A stretch of DNA of 64,000 nucleotides from assembly GCF_003014655.1 (NCBI RefSeq), contig NZ_PYAT01000003.1:186001-250000 (forward strand), read 5' to 3'. This document shows positions 34,482 through 42,616 of this stretch, one piece after another; position 1 is the first letter of the stretch, and each line of letters begins with the position of its first letter. Both the position numbers and the translations under genes were made by a program. The DNA is from Planomicrobium soli. GTDB taxonomy: Bacteria > Bacillota > Bacilli > Bacillales_A > Planococcaceae. Under the pieces are notes generated by a model. That model was not told the origin of the DNA, did not search any database, and was given only the letters and a program-made list of their open reading frames with translations.

Positions 34482-35726
34482 CTACTTTCTCTCGTGGTCA
34501 TCAAGAAAATCCTTGCTGAAACTCGTTTCCGAACCGGTTGTGGACCGTTTCAATTTCGCCTCTTTGGCACCTTTTACAAGAACCCTTTTGCCGAAACGGC
34601 TCTCAAGCTTTGACATCAAGTCAAGTATCGGCTCTTCTTTGGCATGTTCCTGAAAATTGAAAAGCGACAATTGCTCAGTCAATTCGCCTTTGTCGGCTAC
34701 ATTTGAAACCGTTACACCAACAAGCCGCAGCGCTTCGCCGTTCCAGTGCTTCGTAAAGAGCTGCCAGGCGGTCCGGTTGATGTCTTCCGCTTTCCATACC
34801 GTGTTTTTCAACGTGATGCTGCGCGTCCGGTTTTGCCAGTCGGAGCTTCGTGTCTGGATGGTCACCGTCGGCCCCGCCAATTCTTTCGCTTCTAAACGAT
34901 TTGCCACTTTTTCACAAAGGCTTAAGATGATGACGCGCAAATTTTCTTCTTCCGTTTCGTCAACCGGCAATGTTGTGGACGTCCCAACACTTTTGGTATC
35001 GTAAATCGAGTCCGGATCGACTGCACGGTCATCAATACCGTTCGCCCTTGCTTGAAGCCGCACACCGTTTTTGCCCATCTTTTCCTTGATCAAGCCAGGA
35101 TTGGCCAGTGCCAGGTCACCGATCGTCTTGATTGCCAGCCCATTCAACTTTGACGCGGTGCTTTCGCCGACGCCATGCATTTCGATTACTGGCAGCGGCC
35201 ATAACTTTTCACCGATATCGCGTTTCCGCAGAATGGTGATGCCTTGCGGTTTTTTCATATCAGATGCTGTTTTGGCAAGAAACTTATTCGGCGCAATGCC
35301 AATCGAACACGGCAAATCAAGTTCTGATAAGATGCGGGTCTGGATTTCCCGAGCAATATCCACTGCATGGCGTTCAACCGCAAGATCCGTCACATCAAGA
35401 TACCCTTCATCGATTGATACAGGTTCCACCAAACCGGTATAGGAGCGCAAAATATCGAACATTGCTTTGGAAGCGATGCGGTAACGGTCAAAGTTCGGAG
35501 GCAACAAGATCAGAGAAGGATATTTGCGCTTTGCTTCATGCACCTGCATCGTCGTGTAAATGCCGTGAGCACGTGCTTCATAAGAACACGTTACAATAAT
35601 GCCCCGCCGTTCCTGAGGATTTCCAGCAATGGCAATCGCTTTTCCTTTCAGATCCGGATTATGTGATTGCTCGACGGATGCGTAAAAACTGTTCATATCG
35701 ATATGAAAAATCACTCGGCTTGCCAT
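34482..35726 (-). CDS. dinB: DNA polymerase IV
   Basis: A 414-residue Y-family polymerase (YqjH/PolY1 type, identical length from memory). Catalytic residues are D10 in FHIDMNSFYASVE and D106/E107 in SIDEGYLDV. Helix-hairpin-helix and little-finger domains follow, with a clamp-binding QLSLF motif near residue 367. The ATG at 35726 has GGAG eight bases upstream; the longer frame would run into the CAP-protein terminator. I see no LexA box upstream, unlike the uvrX gene. It extends primers across damage or misaligned ends. Confidence 0.95.
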   Translation of the reverse strand: MASRVIFHIDMNSFYASVEQSHNPDLKGKAIAIAGNPQERRGIIVTCSYEARAHGIYTTMQVHEAKRKYPSLILLPPNFDRYRIASKAMFDILRSYTGLVEPVSIDEGYLDVTDLAVERHAVDIAREIQTRILSELDLPCSIGIAPNKFLAKTASDMKKPQGITILRKRDIGEKLWPLPVIEMHGVGESTASKLNGLAIKTIGDLALANPGLIKEKMGKNGVRLQARANGIDDRAVDPDSIYDTKSVGTSTTLPVDETEEENLRVIILSLCEKVANRLEAKELAGPTVTIQTRSSDWQNRTRSITLKNTVWKAEDINRTAWQLFTKHWNGEALRLVGVTVSNVADKGELTEQLSLFNFQEHAKEEPILDLMSKLESRFGKRVLVKGAKEAKLKRSTTGSETSFSKDFLDDHERK

Positions 35727-35816
35727 AGGAATCGCTCCATCATCATTTTCTTCCAGTTTACCATAAGAGGAGCGCTCGATAAAAAGTGAGAACATTCTTC
35801 CAGTTCTTATATACAT

Positions 35817-35848
35817 AAAAAAAAGAGGAGCGCAAGGCTCCTCTCGTT
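35817..35848 (-). terminator. Terminator of the CAP-domain gene
   Basis: AGAGGAGC / GCTCCTCT stem and eight T on the minus strand. Confidence 0.85.
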
Positions 35849-36384
35849 TATTTTTGGATAAATTGCTGCGTCCAGTAGTTGCCGGATGCAACGTGGCCCA
35901 CCCCAATATGCGTGTACCTTTTATTTAGGATATTCGCCCGATGCCCCGGGCTGCTCATCCAGCCTTTCATGACTTCTTGCGGGCTCCGGTATCCCCGGGC
36001 GATGTTTTCACCGGCTGCCCTGTATGTAATGCCGAATTTCTTCATCATATCAAATGGGCTGCCGTATGTACCGCTATGGCTCATTTTTTTCAATTTATAC
36101 ATGTCTTCTGATTTTAGTCGGGCAACTTTAGAAAGTTGAGTGTCAACAGCAAGCGCTTTTAGGCCGGCTTTCGCACGTTCCTTATTGACCAACGTCACTA
36201 TTTCCTTTTCGTAGGCAGACAAAGTATGGGCTGCCACTGCAGCTTTTGCAGAACCGGTTGTTCCAACTGAAGCAACTGTTTCCCGCTGTACGTCATTTCC
36301 AGAATAATGGGCTGCTCCCACAGATGTAGTAGCAGGGAATAACAGCGCCACAGATAAAGCTGATGCAATAATCTTTTTGTTCAT
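35848..36384 (-). CDS. Secreted CAP (SCP)-domain protein
   Basis: About 178 aa from the ATG at 36384. Residues 1-24 are a signal peptide (MNKKIIASALSVALLFPATTSVGA), then a low-complexity Ala/Ser/Thr stretch, then a CAP domain with IVTLVNKERAKAGLKAL, MSHSGTYGSPFDMMKKFG, AGENIARGY and WMSSPGHRANILN. The histidine and glutamate pair of the CAP cavity is present. Bacillus homologues (YkwD type) are secreted and of unknown activity. It is a single gene with its own terminator. Confidence 0.9.
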   Translation of the reverse strand: MNKKIIASALSVALLFPATTSVGAAHYSGNDVQRETVASVGTTGSAKAAVAAHTLSAYEKEIVTLVNKERAKAGLKALAVDTQLSKVARLKSEDMYKLKKMSHSGTYGSPFDMMKKFGITYRAAGENIARGYRSPQEVMKGWMSSPGHRANILNKRYTHIGVGHVASGNYWTQQFIQK

Positions 36385-36487
36385 ATCCAGAATTCCACCT
36401 ATCATTTTTTTAATATAATTTGTCACTAATTTAATATACCATGAATAAATTAATGATACAATGTCAAATTTTCGGTAATAATGAACA

Positions 36488-36520
36488 AGAAAAGAGCACC
36501 TACCGAAGTAGACGCTCTTA
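36488..36520 (-). terminator. Probable terminator of the yqjE-like gene
   Basis: On the minus strand AAGAGCGTCTAC pairs with GTAGGTGCTCTT (two G-U wobbles) around a TTCG loop, followed by TTTTCTT. It lies about 100 nt past the stop codon. Confidence 0.6.
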
Positions 36521-36621
36521 GACTATAGACAACCTCTAAAATTAATAAATAAAGTTACCTGGAATCGACCGGGCTGGACACGTTGATAGCACTCTTTAAG
36601 CTTCAATCGAAAGCCGGTGTT

Positions 36622-37740
36622 TTACTGACGTGCGGATTCTTTGACAATTTCGACCAATAGTTGGGCAAGCTTTTCCAGCTCTTCTATCGGCATGCGCTCG
36701 TTTTTTGTGTGGATTTCTTCATAGCCGACACAGAGATTAACAGTCGGAATGCCATAACCGTTGAAAATATTGGCATCGCTGCCGCCGCCGCTTGTCAATA
36801 CCGGTGAGGGCCGGCCGATTTTCGCTGCCGCTCTTTGGGCAATTTTCACCACACGTTCTGTTTCTTCAAAATGAAAGCCCGGATACATCAATTTTACATC
36901 GGTCTTAGCCCGCCCGCCAAAACTTTGGGCTACATTTTCAAAAACAGACTCCATATGGGTGGTTTGGTCAGCCAGTTTGTCTTCCCGGATCGAACGGGCT
37001 TCTGCTAGGATTGACACTTCGTCGCAGACAATATTGGTTGCCTTTCCGCCTTCGAAACGCCCGATATTGGCGGTTGTTTCTGCGTCAATGCGGCCCAGCG
37101 ACATTTTCGCAATCGCCTTTGCCGCTATGGTAATCGCCGAAATGCCTTTTTCCGGCGCCACCCCTGCATGAGCTGTTTTGCCGTAGACCGTCGTCCACAA
37201 TTTCGCTTGATAAGGCGCGGAAGTGACGATGCCGCCCACTTTGCCGTCACTGTCGACTGCATAGCCGTATTTTGCGAAGAGCAAGGAAGGATCCAATTCT
37301 TTGGCGCCCGCTAGGCCGCTTTCTTCCCCTGCGGTAATGACAAACTGAATGTCGCCATGTTCGATTTCCTGTTCCTGTATTGTCCGGATCATTTCAAACA
37401 GTGCCGCAATCCCCGCTTTATCGTCCGCTCCCAGAATCGTCGTACCGTCCGAATAAACATAGCCGTCACGAACTTCAGGTTTGACGCCGACGCCCGGGAC
37501 GACAGTATCCATATGGACAGTAAAGTAGATTGCGGCAACATCGGCGGCATTTCCTCTTAACGTTGCAATGATATTATTGGCGCCATGGCCGTTCCGCAAA
37601 GAAGAATCATCTTCCGTTACATAGAATCCTAGTGATTCCAGTTTTTCTTTCAAAAATACGGCGATGTCTCCTTCGTTTCTCGTTTCGGAATCAATTTGCA
37701 CCAATTCCAGAAACTCGTTCAATAAGCGCTCGTTATTCAT
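36622..37740 (-). CDS. M20-family dipeptidase/tripeptidase T-like peptidase (YqjE)
   Basis: A 372-residue zinc metallopeptidase related to peptidase T. Metal-binding motifs are VHMDTVVPG, GTTILGADDKAG and AGEESG (catalytic Glu), with the dimerisation domain (residues of about 185-290) and a final SGGGSDANIFN. It likely removes N-terminal residues from short peptides in the cytoplasm. The ATG at 37740 has GAGGTG six bases upstream. It follows the carboxyltransferase gene by 15 bp, as in the yqjC-yqjD-yqjE order of Bacillus. Confidence 0.9.
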   Translation of the reverse strand: MNNERLLNEFLELVQIDSETRNEGDIAVFLKEKLESLGFYVTEDDSSLRNGHGANNIIATLRGNAADVAAIYFTVHMDTVVPGVGVKPEVRDGYVYSDGTTILGADDKAGIAALFEMIRTIQEQEIEHGDIQFVITAGEESGLAGAKELDPSLLFAKYGYAVDSDGKVGGIVTSAPYQAKLWTTVYGKTAHAGVAPEKGISAITIAAKAIAKMSLGRIDAETTANIGRFEGGKATNIVCDEVSILAEARSIREDKLADQTTHMESVFENVAQSFGGRAKTDVKLMYPGFHFEETERVVKIAQRAAAKIGRPSPVLTSGGGSDANIFNGYGIPTVNLCVGYEEIHTKNERMPIEELEKLAQLLVEIVKESARQ

Positions 37741-37755
37741 TTTTTGCACCTCTTC

Positions 37756-39297
37756 TTATAATGGCATGTTGCCATGCTTTTTCGCAGGACGCACGTCTTT
37801 TTTGTTGCGCATCATTTCCAGGGCTTGGATCAGTTTGATGCGCGTTTCCCGCGGATCGATCACATCGTCGACCATTCCGCGCGCCGCAGCCACATATGGA
37901 TTGGCAAATTTTTCGCGGTATTCTTCAATTTTGGCTGCGCGTGTTTCTTCCGGATTTTCGCTTGCCGCAATTTCACGCGCAAAAATGATGTTGGCTGCCC
38001 CTTGCGGTCCCATGACCGCGATTTCTGCATTTGGCCAAGAGTAAACAAGATCCGCGCCGATGGATTTTGAATTGAGCGCCACATATGCGCCTCCGTAAGC
38101 TTTACGCAAAATGACCGTCATTTTCGGCACAGTCGCCTCTGAATAGGCATACAGGATTTTCGCCCCGTGGCGAATAATGCCGCCATGTTCTTGCTTGATG
38201 CCCGGGAAAAAGCCGGTTACATCTTCAAATGTAATGATCGGGATATTGAATGAATCACAGAACCGGATAAAACGCGCAGCTTTATCAGACGAGTCGATAT
38301 CAAGTCCGCCTGCCATCACTTTTGGCTGGTTGCACACAAGTCCGACTGACTCCCCTTTGATGCGCGCCAAGCCTATGACGATATTTTTCGCGAATTCCGG
38401 CTGCACCTCCATGAAGCTTCCCGCATCCACTACCTGCTCGACCACTTTTCGGACATCATAAGGGCGGATTGCTTCATAAGGCACCACATCCGCCAATTCC
38501 GGCCGGTAATCGTCTTCTTCGCCAGCTTCCAGGCGCGGCGGCATTTCCTGATTGTTCTGCGGCAAATAGCCGACCAACTGCCGTACCATATCCAGCACTT
38601 CTTGTTCTGATGCTGCGCGGAAATGGGCATTTCCACTGATTGCGGTATGTACTCTCGATCCCCCAAGATCTTCTGAGGAAATCTGTTCCCCGGTCACCGT
38701 TTCGATTACTTTGGGCCCGGTTATGAACATTTGGCTTGTTTTATCAACCATGAACACGAAATCGGTAATGGCAGGCGAATAAACCGCGCCTCCCGCTGAT
38801 GGGCCAAGAATAACCGAAATCTGCGGAATCACCCCAGAATAAATAGAGTTCCGGTAGAAAATATGGCCATAGCCATCAAGCGATAAAACGCCTTCTTGGA
38901 TCCGAGCCCCGCCTGAATCGTTCAACCCGATAAATGGAGCCCCGTTTTTAGCCGCCATGTCCATGACATTAACAATCTTTTGCGCGTGCATTTCGCCGAG
39001 TGCGCCTCCAAAAACGGTAAAATCCTGGGAGAACAAATAAATCGGCCGCCCGTTCACTTTGCCGTATCCCGTCACAACCCCTTCGCCGGGTCCATTAGCC
39101 ATGCCAAAATCAGTCGTACGATGTTCAACAAACGGATTCAGTTCAACAAACGAACCTTCGTCCACTAACAATTCAATACGCTCACGGGCTGTCAGCTTGC
39201 CTTTTTCATGCTGTTTATTGATCCGGTCTTCTCCTCCACCGAGTTCAATTTCACGCTTGCGGTCGTACAATTCGTTGATTTTTTCGTAAATGTCCAT
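37756..39297 (-). CDS. Acyl-CoA carboxylase carboxyltransferase subunit (YqjD; propionyl-CoA type)
   Basis: A 513-residue carboxyltransferase of the PccB/MmdA family. Start at ATG 39297 (GGGAG upstream). Oxyanion-hole motifs of the crotonase-like fold are visible: GLNDSGGARIQEGVLSLDGYG, GPSAGGAVYSPAITD and, in the C-terminal half, GGIIRHGAKILYAYSEATVPK and GPQGAANI. It transfers CO2 from carboxybiotin to propionyl-CoA, or works in reverse. Neither the biotin carboxylase nor a biotin carrier protein is encoded nearby. It shares a transcript with the epimerase gene (16-bp gap). Confidence 0.92.
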   Translation of the reverse strand: MDIYEKINELYDRKREIELGGGEDRINKQHEKGKLTARERIELLVDEGSFVELNPFVEHRTTDFGMANGPGEGVVTGYGKVNGRPIYLFSQDFTVFGGALGEMHAQKIVNVMDMAAKNGAPFIGLNDSGGARIQEGVLSLDGYGHIFYRNSIYSGVIPQISVILGPSAGGAVYSPAITDFVFMVDKTSQMFITGPKVIETVTGEQISSEDLGGSRVHTAISGNAHFRAASEQEVLDMVRQLVGYLPQNNQEMPPRLEAGEEDDYRPELADVVPYEAIRPYDVRKVVEQVVDAGSFMEVQPEFAKNIVIGLARIKGESVGLVCNQPKVMAGGLDIDSSDKAARFIRFCDSFNIPIITFEDVTGFFPGIKQEHGGIIRHGAKILYAYSEATVPKMTVILRKAYGGAYVALNSKSIGADLVYSWPNAEIAVMGPQGAANIIFAREIAASENPEETRAAKIEEYREKFANPYVAAARGMVDDVIDPRETRIKLIQALEMMRNKKDVRPAKKHGNMPL

Positions 39298-39313
39298 TTC
39301 CCCACTCCCTCTG

Positions 39314-39712
39314 CTACTGCTTTTCGCACAATTCGTACAACACGCCATTTGAGGATTTCGGATGCATAAAAGCAACCAATGCGCCCCCAGCACCCCTTTT
39401 TGGCTCTTCGTTCAACAGGCGAACGCCTTTTTCACGCAGCTCGGCCATCCGCTCTTCAATTCCTTCCACCCCAAAAGCGATATGATGGATGCCTTCGCCC
39501 CTTTTTTCCAAAAATGAAAAGATAGCGCTTTCTTCGTTCATCGGTTCAAGAAGTTCCAACTTGATATTGCCAGCGTCGATAAATGCAACCCGGACATTTT
39601 CAGAAGCAACTTCTTCAATTTTCAGCAGCGGACACCCAAGTGTTTCCGTATAATAAGGAAGAACTCCGTTCAAATCCCGGACTGCGATTCCGATATGGTC
39701 GACTTTCTTCAT
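39314..39712 (-). CDS. mce: Methylmalonyl-CoA epimerase
   Basis: A 132-residue glyoxalase-fold enzyme that interconverts (S)- and (R)-methylmalonyl-CoA. MKKVDHIGIAV (H6), LELLEP, GIHHIAFGV and LYELCEK carry the paired beta-alpha-beta metal ligands. It connects the carboxyltransferase product with the mutase encoded 3-7 kb away. It is the first gene of the mce-yqjD-yqjE transcript and diverges from prli42. Confidence 0.93.
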   Translation of the reverse strand: MKKVDHIGIAVRDLNGVLPYYTETLGCPLLKIEEVASENVRVAFIDAGNIKLELLEPMNEESAIFSFLEKRGEGIHHIAFGVEGIEERMAELREKGVRLLNEEPKRGAGGALVAFMHPKSSNGVLYELCEKQ

Positions 39713-39880
39713 CGTGCTTCACTTCCTTTTTCAGCTTCTTCTTCATTGTACCCATTCGCAAATAAAAACTCTAGTTCTACTCGAATATTTGGAAAACGGG
39801 TCGCGTTGTTCTTCAGTTCAACCGGCAAATATGGTATGATTTCATCAAGAATACTTGATAAAAAAGGAGTCTTTCCCTCA

Positions 39881-39976
39881 ATGAGAAACAATTTTTTCCG
39901 CAAATTCGTCGTTTACGCTATGATCATCTTGATGCTATTGTCCAGCTTGATGATGGGAATCAGCTTTATCCTTTAA
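39881..39976 (+). CDS. prli42: Stressosome-associated small membrane protein Prli42
   Basis: A 31-residue peptide: basic N-terminus MRNNFFRKFVVY followed by one membrane helix (AMIILMLLSSLMMGISFIL) ending at the stop. This is the layout of Prli42, the Listeria protein that anchors the stressosome scaffold RsbR at the membrane and feeds sigma-B activation. AAAAAGGAG lies 11 bases before the ATG. It is divergent from mce and ends at a bidirectional terminator. Confidence 0.85.
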   Translation: MRNNFFRKFVVYAMIILMLLSSLMMGISFIL

Positions 39977-39985
39977 TTCCATAAA

Positions 39986-40026
39986 TGAAAAAAGACGGCC
40001 GATTTAAATTTCGGCCGTCTTTTTGT
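39986..40026. terminator. Bidirectional terminator
   Basis: AAAAAAGACGGCCGA pairs with TCGGCCGTCTTTTT between convergent prli42 and the YqjA-like gene. Confidence 0.88.
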
Positions 40027-40987
40027 TGTGGAACCCTTTATAAGATTGCTTGATTTCCAGGTATTTTTCCATTTCCTGAATCACTTCATAGAGCGATGCC
40101 ATTGCAAAAAAAGTTTCGTAATCTTTAGGGAGCGGCATATTTGCGAAGTCCGCCTTCAAGGATTCGAGCTTGTTCATATAATGGCGTGCAGTGTTGCCAG
40201 AATGGATATGTTCACCCAGGTCTTCCAGAAAATCCGCCACAAGTTCAGAATGCCCCACCATGACTGGAAGAGCCGTGATTTTCGGAAGAATGCGCTCAAT
40301 AATATCAAATTGCTGCTCACGCATATCGAAATAATGGTAATGCTTGTTCTCAAGCCGGGTAACATGATTTTCAACATCCTGATACGCCAGCGCTTTCGCT
40401 TCTTTCAATAATTCAGCCGTTTCCACTAGTTCCTTGCCGCTCCAATGGGAATCGCCTTGCCGCAAATAAACTACTATTTCACGGAATATCGCGGAATAAA
40501 GCTTTTCTATTTCAAAGCGGTAAGAATCCAGCTTCCGTTCGATGCTCGGCATATACATATTAACGAGCAGCGCTGTACCGAAACCGATCGCCATGAGCAT
40601 CAATTCGTTGACAAAAAGTGCTCCGGTCAGATTTTTGGAATTATATATATGCATCAATATGACGGAGCTTGAAACAAAGCCTTCCGTAAAGCCAAGCGAT
40701 ACCAATGCCGGGATAAACAACAAGATTAAGAGTCCCAAAACAGCCGGATGGTATGCAAATCCTTCAAAAAAGACAAAAGCAAAGGCGATGGCGATCAAGC
40801 TGGCGACAAAACGCGTAAATGCTGCGCGAATGGATTTTTTCTTGGTCGGCTGTATGCAAAGGATGGCCAAAATACCCGCCGACACATAGTAATCGAGCTC
40901 GAGCAGTTGGGCAAGCGAAATGGCGACTGTCGCGCCTGCCGCCGTTTTCATCGTTCGATAGCCAATGGAAAAACGCTTTAACTTCAT
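40004..40987 (-). CDS. Aromatic acid exporter family (ArAE/FUSC-like) membrane protein, YqjA-like
   Basis: A 327-residue protein with an N-terminal membrane half of about five or six helices (residues 10-145) and a cytoplasmic helical C-terminal half rich in charged residues. AAGATVAISLAQLLELDYYVSAGILAILCIQPTKKKS is typical of ArAE_1/FUSC-like proteins, a group related to p-hydroxybenzoate efflux pumps; no substrate is known for the Bacillus member YqjA. The ATG at 40987 has GGAGG five bases upstream. Confidence 0.85.
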   Translation of the reverse strand: MKLKRFSIGYRTMKTAAGATVAISLAQLLELDYYVSAGILAILCIQPTKKKSIRAAFTRFVASLIAIAFAFVFFEGFAYHPAVLGLLILLFIPALVSLGFTEGFVSSSVILMHIYNSKNLTGALFVNELMLMAIGFGTALLVNMYMPSIERKLDSYRFEIEKLYSAIFREIVVYLRQGDSHWSGKELVETAELLKEAKALAYQDVENHVTRLENKHYHYFDMREQQFDIIERILPKITALPVMVGHSELVADFLEDLGEHIHSGNTARHYMNKLESLKADFANMPLPKDYETFFAMASLYEVIQEMEKYLEIKQSYKGFHNKKTAEI

Positions 40988-41008
40988 GCTGGCCTCCAAT
41001 TTTCGATA

Positions 41009-41039
41009 TGAAAAAATGCCCCTTTGAAGGGGCATTTCA
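41009..41039 (-). terminator. Terminator of the bacilliredoxin gene
   Basis: ATGCCCCTT / AAGGGGCAT stem with six T on the minus strand. Confidence 0.82.
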
Positions 41040-41041
41040 AC

Positions 41042-41482
41042 TTAAATTTCTTTGCAATGCTCTTCAAACAACGCTTGGATATGCGTGATGACAGACATAG
41101 GATCGTGGCCTTCAATTTCGTGGCGGCCAATTTCGCCCACCATTTTGCCGTCTTTCATAAGAGCGAACGATGGCGAAGATGGAAGATGGTCATCACCGAA
41201 AATTGCACGGGCTTGCGCAGTTGCTTCTTTGTCTTGTCCTGCAAAGACTGTATACAAGTTATCAGGGCGTTTGTCGTAATGAATCGCATGGAGTGCTGCT
41301 GGACGCGCGATGCCGCCGGCACAACCGCAAACTGAGTTAATCATCACAAGGCTGGTTCCTGTTTTTGAGAAAGCTTCCGTAACTTCTTCAGGTGTTTCAA
41401 GCTGTGTATATCCGCCGTCAACCAACTCTTGTCGGGCTGTAGTGACGATATCATTCATTAGAAAATTAAAATCCATTGCCAA
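41042..41482 (-). CDS. brxB: Bacilliredoxin BrxA/BrxB family (YqiW)
   Basis: A 146-residue thioredoxin-like protein with the CGC motif (C52, C54 in [13 protein letters not shown]) of bacilliredoxins, which remove bacillithiol from oxidised protein thiols. The [23 protein letters not shown] region is also typical. The start is a TTG at 41482, with AAGGAG about nine bases upstream. It has its own terminator and lies between the YqjA-like gene and meaB. YqiW occupies this neighbourhood in Bacillus. Confidence 0.92.
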   Translation of the reverse strand: MAMDFNFLMNDIVTTARQELVDGGYTQLETPEEVTEAFSKTGTSLVMINSVCGCAGGIARPAALHAIHYDKRPDNLYTVFAGQDKEATAQARAIFGDDHLPSSPSFALMKDGKMVGEIGRHEIEGHDPMSVITHIQALFEEHCKEI

Positions 41483-41548
41483 TTTAACTCACTCCTTATC
41501 TAGTACTCTACTAATCATAGCATCCCTTGAAAATACTTGCAAAAAAGC

Positions 41549-42616
41549 TTACTCAAACAACACAGAAATTGCTTGCGAAACAGTCAATTTGCCTTCGAGC
41601 ACCTGCTGTTCCAATGTTTTCACTCCGTCACGCTTAGCTGGATCTTCAAAAAAACGGCTGTGCAGTTCATCCGCAATCATCGAACGGAACCAGTCTTTCG
41701 TCTGGGACTGGCGCCGTTTTTCCCAGGTGCCGCTTTCTTTTACAGTCTTTTCAAATTGTCTTACGAGTTCCCAAGCTTCCCTGATCCCTGTTTTCTCGAT
41801 CGAAGAAGCTGCAAGCGCCTCGGTCTTCCATCCGGCGGTTGCCGGCTGAAGAAAATGAAGCATCCCTTTGTATTCCGCAACGGTCTTTTTCGCAAGTTTC
41901 GTATTTGCGCCGTCCGCTTTATGGACAACCAACGCATCAGCCAGCTCCAATATCCCTTTTTTCATTCCCTGGAGTTCATCTCCGGCACCTGTCAGCACGA
42001 GCAGCAAGAAGATGTCCACCATTCCGCGGACGAGCGTTTCGCTTTGCCCGACCCCGACAGTCTCTACAAGAATGATGTCATAGCCAGCAGCTTCGCACAA
42101 CAGCATTGTTTCCCGTGTTTTTTTATGGACACCACCGAGCGTGCCAGCTGTCGGAGACGGCCGGATAAAGGCGTTCGGGTTCCGGGCCAGGAGTTCCATC
42201 CGGGTTTTATCGCCAAGGATGCTGCCGCCGGTCAACGACGAACTCGGATCGATTGCGAGAACCGCTACCTGGTGGCCAAGGCTTGTAAGCAGTTCGCCAA
42301 ACGTTTCGATGAAGGTGCTTTTTCCTGCACCAGGCACGCCTGTGATGCCTATGCGAATACTTTTTCCCGTTTCAGGCAAAAGCCGGTTCAATAAATCCTG
42401 TCCTTCTTTTTTATGAGAGGGATTTGAACTTTCAAGCAGCGTGATCGCTTTTCCAAGAAACAGCCGAGAGCCACTTTGGACGCCTTCAACAATTTCCGTT
42501 ATATCGATTTTCTCTTCATTCGGCTTCCTGAATTTCTTCCTTGGAACAGGGCTCATCCCGTCGTGGCTGGATGCAACTCCTTTCATCATATGCCTCGCCG
42601 TTTTTTCTTGGTCCAT
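41549..42616 (-). CDS. meaB: Methylmalonyl-CoA mutase-associated GTPase MeaB
   Basis: A 355-residue G3E-family GTPase chaperone that loads and protects the B12-dependent mutase. Walker A GVPGAGKST, LAIDPSSSLTGGSILGDKTRM, ETVGVGQSE and the base-recognition element NKAD-like HKAD are present; SPTAGTLGGVHKKT is specific to MeaB/ArgK. The start overlaps the mutase stop by one base (TGATG), so it is coupled to mutB. It is the last gene of the mutA-mutB-meaB operon. Confidence 0.95.
   Translation of the reverse strand: MDQEKTARHMMKGVASSHDGMSPVPRKKFRKPNEEKIDITEIVEGVQSGSRLFLGKAITLLESSNPSHKKEGQDLLNRLLPETGKSIRIGITGVPGAGKSTFIETFGELLTSLGHQVAVLAIDPSSSLTGGSILGDKTRMELLARNPNAFIRPSPTAGTLGGVHKKTRETMLLCEAAGYDIILVETVGVGQSETLVRGMVDIFLLLVLTGAGDELQGMKKGILELADALVVHKADGANTKLAKKTVAEYKGMLHFLQPATAGWKTEALAASSIEKTGIREAWELVRQFEKTVKESGTWEKRRQSQTKDWFRSMIADELHSRFFEDPAKRDGVKTLEQQVLEGKLTVSQAISVLFE

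Noticed and set aside
35727-35830. LexA box upstream of dinB (GAACATTC..GTTC)
   Set aside because: The half-sites are 9 bp apart rather than 4 and do not fit the consensus.
39709-39903. A 64-codon minus-strand frame upstream of mce
   Set aside because: It is antisense to the start of prli42 and lacks a ribosome binding site; it overlaps the mce start only by chance.
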